This document shows, one piece after another, positions 23,740 to 31,516 of a DNA stretch of 64,000 bases (the stretch's first letter is position 1; each line of letters opens with the position of its first letter). The notes beneath the pieces were generated by a model that saw only the letters and a program-made list of their open reading frames with translations, searched no databases and was not told where the DNA came from. The stretch is from a virus, in the IMG/VR virus record IMGVR_UViG_3300033141_001125, positions 1 to 64,000 of that record. One strand, 5' to 3'. Position numbers and translations under genes: made by a program.

Positions 23740-24608
23740 TTTATTCCTCTGAGAATGTGTGCAATTATATCTACTGTCCAAGCGTTTCCAAGCATCTTGT
23801 AACGCTGCGTCCTTGACATCATTCTGTTTATTCGTGTTGGATGCCGAACTAATGTATAATTATCTGGAATTGTTTGCAGCCTTTCACACTCAATTGGATG
23901 AATGTATCTTGTTTTACCATTATCGTTTATTCCAAAGCATCGCTGATTGCTATATCCTTTATAATGCGAAGCCTCTAAAGTCTGCATTTTAACATTTGTA
24001 TCTTTTGAGTACTCGAAGTATTTTGTTGCGCGCCGTGCATCATGGAATATCCAATCAAATGACTTTTTTGTATAATAGAAAACACCATCCGCATTATCAA
24101 TTTGTATATCGCTCCAAAATGCTTTTGTATCTATCGGTTGCATAATATTAAGCATATTTGTCCAGTACAGCCTTTTTCTATTTTGCGCAGATACCAATGC
24201 GCTGTTAATCACAATCGGTTGTACATCAAGTATTTTTGATATAATGTCTTGATACCTTTGAGACATACGCACGTTTTCTAATAAGAAATGCTGTGGTTGA
24301 CAGTATTTAAGTATATCCGCAAAATCGAAAAATAGCTTACTGCGTGGATCATCAAAATTAAGCCTTTTACCAGCGCAACTGAATCCCTGACACGGACTAC
24401 CGCCCATCAATAAGTCAATCGGTGGCAAGTTCCAATTTTGCCAATTGGTTATATCACCAAGCTGAATTGTATTTGGATAATGATGCTGCGTTACAGCTAA
24501 TGTGTATTTATCAATTTCACTTGCAAAATAATTATCATATTTGATACCAGCGCGTTGTAATGCTAATTGACCACAACTGATACCGTCAAACAAACTTAAC
24601 ACATTCAT
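23736..24608 (-). CDS. dcm: DNA (cytosine-5-)-methyltransferase
   Basis: About 290 residues from MNVLSLFDGISCGQ. C5-methyltransferase motifs appear in order: I (SLFDGISCG), IV with catalytic cysteine (GSPCQGFSCAG), VI (FLLENVR), VIII (SAQNRKRLYW) and X (MLGNAWTVDIIAHIL). The target-recognition part lies between VIII and IX and is short. It probably protects phage DNA from host restriction. It is inserted exactly between the two halves of the primase-helicase gene and overlaps both by ATGA-type junctions. Confidence 0.92.
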   Translation of the reverse strand: MNVLSLFDGISCGQLALQRAGIKYDNYFASEIDKYTLAVTQHHYPNTIQLGDITNWQNWNLPPIDLLMGGSPCQGFSCAGKRLNFDDPRSKLFFDFADILKYCQPQHFLLENVRMSQRYQDIISKILDVQPIVINSALVSAQNRKRLYWTNMLNIMQPIDTKAFWSDIQIDNADGVFYYTKKSFDWIFHDARRATKYFEYSKDTNVKMQTLEASHYKGYSNQRCFGINDNGKTRYIHPIECERLQTIPDNYTLVRHPTRINRMMSRTQRYKMLGNAWTVDIIAHILRGIK

Positions 24609-25408
24609 TTGATGGCTTCCTTGAGTGATGCTCCGCACTCCCCGATTGCTGCCCTATCCCATTGCCCCAAAGAAATAGCATCTGCTTGTCCTTCAACAAT
24701 ATAAAATTCTTTTGCCTTTGGGTGATACAACCAATTATAATAAAGTTGCTTTTTACCAGGTAGATTGCGATGTGTTTTTCCTTCAATACTTCTTGCTGCA
24801 AAATATTGCACGCGCACACCTTTAATGTGAGGATAAACTAAATAGCCCTGCGGAGATAGTTTGTAACCATCACGCAACGAGCAGAAGTCAAGCCCGCTTG
24901 ATGAAATAACACCTTTTGCAGAAACACCGGCTTTGAGTAAGCGCTTTCTCAACTCTTGATCTGATGCAGCAAAACCAAGCCTAGCGCGCTTGATAGTTGT
25001 GTCAAGCCAGCCTCTTGACCTGGCATATTCAAGGCATATTTTACCCTCATCACTCCATAGCCGCCTCTCATAAAAAGAGGCAACAACTTCAAGAGCATTT
25101 TCTCTTATTCGTTGTTGCTGTAATTGTTTTTTGTTCTTTCTGGATGTCTGCAAGCCAGCTCGCAAAGCAAGCTCGTCTAATGCCGTAAGAAAGTCAACTT
25201 TTTGATAGTGTTGCCACACGTCAAAAATGTCAAACTGCTTGCAGCATACAAAACAATATGCGCCGTCCGCATATATTGCCATTGAAGCATTATGATCATC
25301 GTGATCAAAGCACGTGGTTGCCTTTCCTAGCTGTAAACTTTCACCTTTTAATTCTGAAAACAGATCAATAAAAGACATTCTCGATTTTATATCATCGGTA
25401 AGTGGCAT
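24605..25408 (-). CDS. DNA primase, N-terminal part (CHC2 zinc finger, first half of TOPRIM)
   Basis: A 267-residue protein. CHC2 zinc ligands are C33, H36, C52 and C55 (TTCFDHDDHN ... YCFVCC). A helical RNA-polymerase-like middle leads to YLVYPHIKGVRVQYFAARS and the first TOPRIM motif FYIVEGQADAISL near the end (E about 237). The protein stops at ASLKEAIK. In an intact primase this would run straight into the FYLIPDTDG segment that now begins the helicase ORF. The two products probably assemble, since the junctions are clean and neither frame is decayed. Confidence 0.88.
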   Translation of the reverse strand: MPLTDDIKSRMSFIDLFSELKGESLQLGKATTCFDHDDHNASMAIYADGAYCFVCCKQFDIFDVWQHYQKVDFLTALDELALRAGLQTSRKNKKQLQQQRIRENALEVVASFYERRLWSDEGKICLEYARSRGWLDTTIKRARLGFAASDQELRKRLLKAGVSAKGVISSSGLDFCSLRDGYKLSPQGYLVYPHIKGVRVQYFAARSIEGKTHRNLPGKKQLYYNWLYHPKAKEFYIVEGQADAISLGQWDRAAIGECGASLKEAIK

Positions 25409-25484
25409 ATTTCCGCCTTTGAGGATTTCCTATAAGTGTAGCATAGATATATTAAGAAGAAAAGTCAGAACTAAATACAACTTA

Positions 25485-25955
25485 TCAGTATTCTTCCCAG
25501 CCGTGCTTTCCGCCACTCAATTTTTGGTAGTTCATCTCTGTTAGTTCGTCAAGTGAGCAATCAAACATAGCCAAAATGCTGGATGGACAAGTTAAGCAAT
25601 AATTTATGAATGAGTGATTATCAATATTAAAATATCCAACAACCGAAGAATAATAACATAATTTTATACACAGTGTTTGCAGATCGCCATTATCATAATC
25701 TTGCATTTTCCGCAGTTTAACACCACGAATATATGCAACAATCCGCAAATACCACCAGTAATCGCCTAGTTCCTCAAGCATTGAATCACGGCTTACTGGA
25801 ATCTCATATTTGTATGCAGCTTTCTTAACCAACTCCGTGATCTCGCCGGCTTCACCGACAAGGCCTAACAATGCTGGCATAGCATCATTGTGTAGTGGAT
25901 GATCTTTCGGATACCACGTTCTAAGCGCAAATTCTTGATGTTTGTCAGGCTTCAC
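25485..25955 (-). CDS. MazG-like nucleotide pyrophosphohydrolase
   Basis: A 156-residue protein with the MazG helix pattern GLVGEAGEITELVKKAAYK (E-x-x-E) followed by LEELGDYWWYLRIV (E-x-x-D), which bind Mg and a nucleotide triphosphate. MazG-type enzymes hydrolyse (d)NTPs and may lower ppGpp or remove odd nucleotides during infection. The C-terminal 60 residues are an extension (including two cysteines) of unknown role. A 76-base gap with a possible promoter separates it from the primase gene. Confidence 0.8.
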   Translation of the reverse strand: MKPDKHQEFALRTWYPKDHPLHNDAMPALLGLVGEAGEITELVKKAAYKYEIPVSRDSMLEELGDYWWYLRIVAYIRGVKLRKMQDYDNGDLQTLCIKLCYYSSVVGYFNIDNHSFINYCLTCPSSILAMFDCSLDELTEMNYQKLSGGKHGWEEY

Positions 25956-26103
25956 GGTGTGCTCCTGTTATAAGTCTAATAATCGCCTTGAAAAAACCAA
26001 TTGCCCAAATTGCATTGTAACTTCCATAATCGCAAACTGGACAATCCTGATGTCCTATATACACTTTTTCGCATCTTGAGCAAACTCTTAATGCGTCAAT
26101 CAT
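25945..26103 (-). CDS. Small zinc-ribbon protein (52 aa)
   Basis: Start preferred at MIDALRVCSRCEK. CSRC and CPVC form a clear four-cysteine zinc ribbon (VCSRCEKVYIGHQDCPVCDY), followed by a hydrophobic helix (IWAIGFFKAIIRLI). Overlaps the MazG-like gene. Role unknown. Confidence 0.55.
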   Translation of the reverse strand: MIDALRVCSRCEKVYIGHQDCPVCDYGSYNAIWAIGFFKAIIRLITGAHREA

Positions 26104-26185
26104 TGCATCACCACGGGCAGATAAATACTGTATCTGTAGCGTGATGGCAAGAACACGCCCATACACCACCAAAACGGACACCAAT

Positions 26186-26371
26186 TCATAATTTATTCTC
26201 CATTTGCTTGATGTAGCCGACTAATGTTGCGCAGTCTTTTTCAAGCCTGCGAACATCATTTTTTAATGTTTGCTTTTCCCACAAAACAGATCTTAATGCC
26301 CAAGATAGCTCAGGAAATAACAAGCGAAAAAGCATTTTATTCAACAACTTTTCTAAAATATCATCCATCAT
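26186..26371 (-). CDS. Small coiled-coil protein (61 aa)
   Basis: Helical throughout: a hydrophobic N-terminal part (LLNKMLFRLLFPELSW), then a heptad-like segment (LKNDVRRLEKDCATLVGYIKQ). It overlaps the von Willebrand A gene by four bases, so the two are probably made together. Confidence 0.5.
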   Translation of the reverse strand: MMDDILEKLLNKMLFRLLFPELSWALRSVLWEKQTLKNDVRRLEKDCATLVGYIKQMENKL

Positions 26372-26919
26372 CCCTCCAACATAAATTGTACTGTTTTACT
26401 TAGCTGCTCGCCAAATTCATTCAGGTGATACGATCCGCCTTTTGTGTTAGCAAGCCTTTTTAGAAATGCAATACCTGAACCGCCATCGCGCCCAACGTAA
26501 ACGGTATTGATGTTGGCTTTCAGTGTTCTGGCAACTGATAATGCTTGCACCTCGCTGTCTGGTTCACCGTCTGAGATAACCACGATGGTCACAAATTCAT
26601 TATCAACCTGCTTTGCAAATTGCAATGCGCCGGCTAGATTTGTGGTGCTTCCTATAAATTCTGGTACACCGCCCCAACACCAAACAGCATTATCAGAAAA
26701 TGAAATCAGAGCAATCTTTCCAGGATTCTCTTTTTGTATTTTAATTAGCTCGTTGCAAGCCCGTGTATAACGTGATAGCTCGCCGTCATCTATAGCACTC
26801 ATAGACACTGAGCTATCAAATAATACAATTAGATCAACATCGACAAACAAAGCTGCAATATTACAGCCATGCGTATCAGCTAGTGATCGTATGCTTCCCT
26901 TAACAACTTGATATGCCAT
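26368..26919 (-). CDS. von Willebrand factor A domain protein
   Basis: A 183-residue single-domain VWA protein with a complete metal site: DSSVSMS (about 32-38), a threonine in STTNLAGAL, and ISDGEPDSE. VWA domains bind partner proteins in a metal-dependent way. GTGAGG precedes ATG. In phages these are rare and their partners are unknown; the neighbouring small coiled-coil protein is one candidate. Confidence 0.8.
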   Translation of the reverse strand: MAYQVVKGSIRSLADTHGCNIAALFVDVDLIVLFDSSVSMSAIDDGELSRYTRACNELIKIQKENPGKIALISFSDNAVWCWGGVPEFIGSTTNLAGALQFAKQVDNEFVTIVVISDGEPDSEVQALSVARTLKANINTVYVGRDGGSGIAFLKRLANTKGGSYHLNEFGEQLSKTVQFMLEG

Positions 26920-26926
26920 AATATCC

Positions 26927-27070
26927 TCACATCATAAATGAAATATCTTGTGCTTTTTCAAGATATTTCATTATTGGCTTCCATTCAACAAAAATAGACT
27001 TGAATGCATCAATAACAATTTCAACTAGATACCAAATTGCATGCACGATATAATCAAGTATTTCAATCAT
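26927..27070 (-). CDS. Small amphipathic protein (47 aa) containing a 14-bp inverted repeat
   Basis: Starts with an ATGA overlap on the J-domain gene and ends just before the ribosome binding site of the VWA gene. The product is hydrophobic and acidic (MIEILDYIVHAIWYLVEIVI). Its 3' end (26937-26972) is a perfect AATGAAATATCTTG/CAAGATATTTCATT hairpin, which may shape translation or mRNA stability. Confidence 0.5.
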   Translation of the reverse strand: MIEILDYIVHAIWYLVEIVIDAFKSIFVEWKPIMKYLEKAQDISFMM

Positions 27071-27900
27071 ATCCAATTCACTGTATAGCTTTCATCCGGC
27101 TTGCCTGCATCAGAATCAAAGCCCCAATATACTACCATCCGCTTACCGTCCTTTATAATGTCTTCCCAGGCTAGAATCTTAGAAACCTTGAAGCGACCAA
27201 GCGACCGCACACCTTCACAGACAACTATACCGCAATTTAGTGGACTTTTCCAACTATCTTGAGGCAATCCGCCAGTCTTTTCAATGTATAATCCAAGGCT
27301 TGCATCATATCTTGACTTTTTCTTTACATTGCTCAAAGTATCGTAAGCACGTTTAATTACTCCAAACTGATGCGCTGCATCAGGTGCTCCGTTGTGATCT
27401 GGATGCCATGTTTTTGCGGCCCTGCGGTATGCCTTTTTAATCTCTCTATCTGTTGCATCACGCTTGATTCCAAGTGCCGCGTAATGCGTGACCGTTTCAG
27501 TAGGATCAATGGGCAAATTAAAATATTCACGAAGCACACTCTCTGGAAATATGTATTTCCATTCTGTGCCATCGTGACCGGAGGCGATTCTTGTATCAGT
27601 GCCTTTATTTTTTGCACTGCCAAGATACATCAACCTGATAGCCTCAACAACAGTTTTATTTGCTTCCGACATATCGCCATTGACAACGATCTCAAAGCCG
27701 AAAAACTGCTTGATAAGTTCTATGCACGTGTCTGCATACTCAAAGTCAACCAGCCAGTAAAACCGCTTGCCATCTTTATTTGGTTTCCTACCAGAATATG
27801 GCACTTTTGCTTTGAAAGATGCTATCAGTCCGGCGTCGTATGAGAATTCAAAGATCAAGCCGTTTTTTGTGGCTGTCAACTCAGCATGTTCATTCTGCAT
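27067..27900 (-). CDS. J-domain protein with an N-terminal accessory domain
   Basis: A 277-residue protein. Residues about 130-200 are a classical J domain (HYAALGIKRDATDREIKKAY, KTWHPDHNG with HPD, and AYDTLSNVKKKSRYDASLG). The N-terminal 60 residues (DAGLIASFKAKVPYSGR then KRFYWLVDFEYADTCIELI) resemble HARP-like or phage replication-associated domains. The C-terminal 80 residues are of unknown fold. This is the second J protein in the window. It may couple host DnaK to replication or recombination proteins nearby. Confidence 0.75.
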   Translation of the reverse strand: MQNEHAELTATKNGLIFEFSYDAGLIASFKAKVPYSGRKPNKDGKRFYWLVDFEYADTCIELIKQFFGFEIVVNGDMSEANKTVVEAIRLMYLGSAKNKGTDTRIASGHDGTEWKYIFPESVLREYFNLPIDPTETVTHYAALGIKRDATDREIKKAYRRAAKTWHPDHNGAPDAAHQFGVIKRAYDTLSNVKKKSRYDASLGLYIEKTGGLPQDSWKSPLNCGIVVCEGVRSLGRFKVSKILAWEDIIKDGKRMVVYWGFDSDAGKPDESYTVNWI

Positions 27901-28174
27901 GTCTGCGCTTCCTCATTTTATCAAATATATAATCTCCGAATACAGCGCGTAATATGGTCTCATAGATATATTCTTCATCGTCGTCATCATTATAGCCATC
28001 ACGCCATAAATCCGATATGTGCTTTTTGCACATACTGATAATATCTGTAAAATCAGGATTTTTTACAGGCTGTGGTTGAGGGAGTAAATTTGCATTTTTT
28101 CTTCGCTCAAGTTCTGCTTCTAGTTGTCCATCCGTGAATTCATTTAACATTGTTATCACATAACCTTTAATCAT
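27890..28174 (-). CDS. Hypothetical acidic protein (94 aa)
   Basis: Start by ATGA overlap at 28174; an in-frame ATG at 28150 is also possible. Contains LEAELERRKNA and a D/E-rich YNDDDDEEYIYE stretch before a basic tail. No family is recognised. Confidence 0.5.
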   Translation of the reverse strand: MIKGYVITMLNEFTDGQLEAELERRKNANLLPQPQPVKNPDFTDIISMCKKHISDLWRDGYNDDDDEEYIYETILRAVFGDYIFDKMRKRRHAE

Positions 28175-28428
28175 TCAAACATTGGGCGAAACCACGCCTG
28201 CGGAAATGTTTCATCAATATATTCTAACGCAATCTTCTTTGCAGAAATCCATAAAACTGTGATTATCATTGACGGATAGCTGTCAATTGAATCGCTCCAA
28301 CGATTTGCCATAGATTTTGTTAGATCAGATTCTTTAAGCAATTTGATAACTTCATCTGTTTGGTCATCGCTCAATCCATTTTGGATTAACATTTTACGTA
28401 TTTTTTCTTCAACTGTCATTGCCTTCAC
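28171..28428 (-). CDS. Hypothetical helical protein (85 aa)
   Basis: Helical throughout (MTVEEKIRKMLIQNGL, then TDEVIKLLKESDL), ending in an aromatic tail. No family is recognised. First gene after the terminator at 28.46 kb, so probably starts a new transcript. Confidence 0.55.
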   Translation of the reverse strand: MKAMTVEEKIRKMLIQNGLSDDQTDEVIKLLKESDLTKSMANRWSDSIDSYPSMIITVLWISAKKIALEYIDETFPQAWFRPMFE

Positions 28429-28452
28429 CTCGTATAAAAATATACTTATATC

Positions 28453-28493
28453 TTAACAAAAAGCAGGTAATTTATCCAGTGACAAATTACCTG
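28453..28493 (-). terminator. Rho-independent terminator
   Basis: Minus strand CAGGTAATTT/AAATTACCTG (10-bp perfect stem, 10-base loop) followed by CTTTTTGTT, after the gene ending at 28512. It closes the recombination operon. Confidence 0.8.
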
Positions 28494-28511
28494 TTTATGT
28501 ATGACAAATCA

Positions 28512-28877
28512 TTATGTTATTCTCAAACTTCCTTCTGGCATAACTTTGAATGGGTCTTGAGCTACATTCAGCGTATTTTGAGCATCGTCAAATGTGTGTT
28601 GCGCTTGACGTAACACGGGATCACGTGACATTGCTTCTCTCCAAAGTTTCTTATCAAGTTTTGGTGTTTTCGGTACAGTATAAGCAGCCTTGCCAGCATT
28701 TGTTTTCACCTCGCGCTCTCCAAGCTCAGTAAGATGAAGGCCAATCGTAGCACGCGCCGCTTTCTGTACCTCTTTATAAGACACTACATAACCAGCAATC
28801 TCTTTATAAAGCGCAATTGCTGATTCAACATCTTTGTATTTCAGCAAAATCTGCATCAATTCATTCGGGGATTGCAT
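28512..28877 (-). CDS. Hypothetical protein (121 aa)
   Basis: Start at MQSPNELMQILLK with GAGGAGGAT upstream, overlapping the RecT-like gene by 17 bases. Helical; the middle (VVSYKEVQKAARATIGLHLTE) may be a small DNA-binding fold. Last gene of the recombination operon. No family is recognised. Confidence 0.55.
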   Translation of the reverse strand: MQSPNELMQILLKYKDVESAIALYKEIAGYVVSYKEVQKAARATIGLHLTELGEREVKTNAGKAAYTVPKTPKLDKKLWREAMSRDPVLRQAQHTFDDAQNTLNVAQDPFKVMPEGSLRIT

Positions 28878-29691
28878 TTTTATCCTCCTCATTCAAAATA
28901 CCATCTACATAATCAAGCTGCTCTTTGTCCTGTGGAATCTTTCCATTATTTGCCTCGATCACAGCTTCTTCGCCGTGGTCTTCAATCAGAGATCGCGCCA
29001 ATTCAAGCTCCTTGACAACCTCTTGCCAGGGCCGTCCAGAGTCATTACATTGTTTGATAATCTTGCCGCCAGTCTCCGCGCCATACTTATCAATTAGCAT
29101 AAGTATATCATCTGGCTCAAGTTTCTGCGGAATGATCTTAACGCTTTCCGCTTCAACAAAGGCTTTCTCAGCATTAAGCATCTGTGGCGGCAATTCCTGA
29201 ACAGCATATACAGGCGTTTCAAATACATCGCCCGCCAAAACCTTATGCGCCAGACTGATTGCCATATAGAATAAGTGATTGCGCGGATATTGCCGCCAAT
29301 TAGGACGATTCCATAAATCAGCCTGTATAGCATCGTCTTTTGTGAAGGTTACGGGTATCTCAGATACCCATTCACCCAACCTCTTGCTATATCTATATAT
29401 GACAACTGTGCATAGCTCATTAGTCCACTCTGTAACATCATAATCATATTTGTCAGCGCGCCGCCTGATCTGAGCGGCAATCAATTTACCATCCAGTGCC
29501 ACCCCGCCACTACTGACAATGTATAGGCTCTTTGACCACACGAGACTAAACGGCATGCCATTTTCTAAACACCATAAAAACTTTTTCTGTTGCTTCGTTG
29601 CCCTTTCAAGCTGTTTTGTAATATCCAGCGCTCTTTCATTAACAATATTAGTTGCAAGATAATCAGGTTTTACTGGTACAATATCACTCAT
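28861..29691 (-). CDS. RecT-like single-strand annealing protein
   Basis: Start at MSDIVPVKPDYLAT with GGAGTAAAG upstream. The core (KLIAAQIRRRADKYDYDVTE, ELCTVVIYRYSKRLGEWV, PNWRQYPRNHLFYMAISLAHK) fits the phage RecT/Erf-like annealase pattern in which substrates are checked by W-x-x-Y-P-x-x-x-L-F-x-x-A-x-S. Such proteins anneal complementary single strands during recombination. It lies beside an ERCC4-type nuclease and a possible SSB, a typical recombination cassette. Confidence 0.72.
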   Translation of the reverse strand: MSDIVPVKPDYLATNIVNERALDITKQLERATKQQKKFLWCLENGMPFSLVWSKSLYIVSSGGVALDGKLIAAQIRRRADKYDYDVTEWTNELCTVVIYRYSKRLGEWVSEIPVTFTKDDAIQADLWNRPNWRQYPRNHLFYMAISLAHKVLAGDVFETPVYAVQELPPQMLNAEKAFVEAESVKIIPQKLEPDDILMLIDKYGAETGGKIIKQCNDSGRPWQEVVKELELARSLIEDHGEEAVIEANNGKIPQDKEQLDYVDGILNEEDKNAIPE

Positions 29692-30406
29692 TTTCTTTAC
29701 TCCTATCGTTGATTGCAAAATACATATCACACCATAGCCCGAAAATTGAACGCCATTCTCCGATCATGCGTTCAGATATACCTTTAACTTCTGTGGTTTC
29801 GTCCTCGAACATTGCTAACCACATCATAAAAGGCTCGCCGCCACAGTACATACCCAATCTCTGAAATGTCTCGTGGCCCATCCCAGGGAAAGCCAGAAAG
29901 ATTCTTTCGAGATCGCCAACCCGAATCATATCACGTTTAGGCATTAAAACCTTTGGCTTGCTTCTGTCGGTTTTGCATATTCCTATGACGTGCTCTTCAA
30001 AATATGAATCATGCTCACAGAATGAAACAATTATACCGTCACGCTGTATTGATCTGAGCTTCGCCATTACTTTGTAATACTCCCATTTAGTAACGCCACG
30101 CCCATCTGTGATCACCTTTCTATTTTTGTTGAATCTTAAAACTCCGGTGATCACTAAATATGATTCCTGCGTTAGCTTGATTAAACGCTGCAATTCATCA
30201 TCAAGCCTACCCTCGGCAAGCGTGCCCAATAGATCATCAGGTGTTTTGCGCTCAATTGCGATAATAGCGCCGTCGTCACAAATCAACGTGTAGTCAATCG
30301 ACTTTTTATCTTTATTTATGTTTGGTGGGGCATCAAGCCCGAATTGCAAAGCACGACCCCATGATGGCTCATTGCACGCGGTTGAAACCGCTATAATATT
30401 TGGCAT
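29684..30406 (-). CDS. ERCC4-type nuclease
   Basis: A 240-residue protein with the XPF/ERCC4 catalytic signature AIERKTPDDLLGTLAEGRL (ERK-x-x-x-D) at about residues 50-70, plus upstream D residues (DYTLICDDG). The C-terminal part has helix-hairpin-helix-like DLERIFLAFPGMGHETFQ. It would cut branched or flapped DNA. It overlaps the RecT-like gene by eight bases. There is no ribosome binding site between the terminator and ATG, so translation may start on a near-leaderless RNA. Confidence 0.82.
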   Translation of the reverse strand: MPNIIAVSTACNEPSWGRALQFGLDAPPNINKDKKSIDYTLICDDGAIIAIERKTPDDLLGTLAEGRLDDELQRLIKLTQESYLVITGVLRFNKNRKVITDGRGVTKWEYYKVMAKLRSIQRDGIIVSFCEHDSYFEEHVIGICKTDRSKPKVLMPKRDMIRVGDLERIFLAFPGMGHETFQRLGMYCGGEPFMMWLAMFEDETTEVKGISERMIGEWRSIFGLWCDMYFAINDRSKENE

Positions 30407-30410
30407 ATTA

Positions 30411-30441
30411 CAAAAAGGGGAGAGTTATTAGCCCTCCCCTT
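30411..30441 (-). terminator. Rho-independent terminator
   Basis: Minus strand AAGGGGAG/CTCCCCTT 8-bp stem followed by TTTTTG, between the possible SSB gene and the nuclease gene. It probably sets a lower expression level downstream. Confidence 0.8.
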
Positions 30442-30456
30442 CGATCACCTCCCTTT

Positions 30457-31122
30457 TTAGGATTCCAGAATCGCCTTGATGTCCACATCCTCAACTGACG
30501 CGCCGAAGGCATTAATGGCGGCTTGAATTGCCTCAACTGCTTGCCCTGCGCCGTGAAGTGCCCTTACAATATTGAGCACTGGCTCGCGGTCATCTGCGGC
30601 GTTGCTTTCATCCGTATCCATATCATCATCTGTTTGACGATAGAGCTTGCAAGCCTCTCCGCATTTCTCTTGGCGATCATCCCCATTAAAAACAGTGAGG
30701 AAGTTTGCCGCCGTGCGGTTTTTGTAAATCGGCTTATCGTTCTCGTCAAGCTCATTTGATTTGTACCTAACTCCGGTTGGTTTATCTTCCAGTGCAACAA
30801 ATCCGCCATTCATAGCGTCAAAAGCTGCGTCATCCTTGAGGCCAGTAGCCTTAAAGATAGACGGACGCACAAATCGCACCCAATCGCCAGAATCAATAGA
30901 ATATGCACGCTCATACACACCATCCCAGTTCATTTCCATAACCGGAAACACGCGCACAATCATACAATTGCTTCCGCGTTTGTGAACACTTGGATCGTAA
31001 GGCACTGCCCCTTGACCCTTCACAAATGCCATTTTACCAAATTCAAGCTGGCACTCACCAAATACACGGAACGGTTTCTGCTCGCGCTCATCGCTATTTC
31101 CTGCATTTCCCCACTTACTCAT
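30457..31122 (-). CDS. Possible single-stranded DNA-binding protein
   Basis: A 221-residue protein: a beta-rich middle (ECQLEFGKMAFVKGQGAVPY, NCMIVRVFPVMEMNWDG, GDWVRFVRPSIFKATGL) that could form an OB fold, followed by an acidic linker and a short helical tail (DIKAILES). Its place beside RecT-like and ERCC4 genes, and an acidic C-terminal third, fit an SSB or annealase partner. No diagnostic motif, so this is inference. Confidence 0.45.
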   Translation of the reverse strand: MSKWGNAGNSDEREQKPFRVFGECQLEFGKMAFVKGQGAVPYDPSVHKRGSNCMIVRVFPVMEMNWDGVYERAYSIDSGDWVRFVRPSIFKATGLKDDAAFDAMNGGFVALEDKPTGVRYKSNELDENDKPIYKNRTAANFLTVFNGDDRQEKCGEACKLYRQTDDDMDTDESNAADDREPVLNIVRALHGAGQAVEAIQAAINAFGASVEDVDIKAILES

Positions 31123-31435
31123 AATTTTTCTCCATCAGTTTGATAATCAAAATATAATTGACGCCAATTTCCTCAACTTCCTCAACTGTATATTCACGGC
31201 TAAACTCAAGCCGTTTTGCTGGTTGAAGAACCAACGCTGTCTCATAGCCCATACAACTCCCGCGATCTTTTGCGGGTTCAAGGCCAAGAATTTTCACAGT
31301 TTGATGATTTGTGAAAACTTCTACCGTGGAATTTTTGACCATCTCCATTGCCTCTTGGTGGGTCAAGGTTGCCCGCTCAAAAACGCCATCCTCTAGCAAA
31401 AGAGGACTTGATAAAATCGCCAATTTACCCTTCAT
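31115..31435 (-). CDS. DUF1874 / AcrIII-1-like viral ring nuclease
   Basis: A 106-residue protein matching the STIV B116/DUF1874 pattern: a start strand KLAILSSPLLLEDGVF, helix THQEAMEMVKN, the VFTNHQTVKIL segment with His44 where family members have the catalytic histidine (typically xGHxST), then RGSCMGYETALVLQPAKRLEF and a last EIGVNYILIIKL strand. AcrIII-1 degrades cyclic tetra-adenylate and so blocks type III CRISPR defence. GGAGG precedes ATG. It is embedded in the recombination operon. Confidence 0.65.
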   Translation of the reverse strand: MKGKLAILSSPLLLEDGVFERATLTHQEAMEMVKNSTVEVFTNHQTVKILGLEPAKDRGSCMGYETALVLQPAKRLEFSREYTVEEVEEIGVNYILIIKLMEKNYE

Positions 31436-31516
31436 TTGATACCTCCATATTTTTTTTGATGCTTACATTTTACCACTTATCGCCATATAATAAAACTAGC
31501 AATCATCACGTGATTG

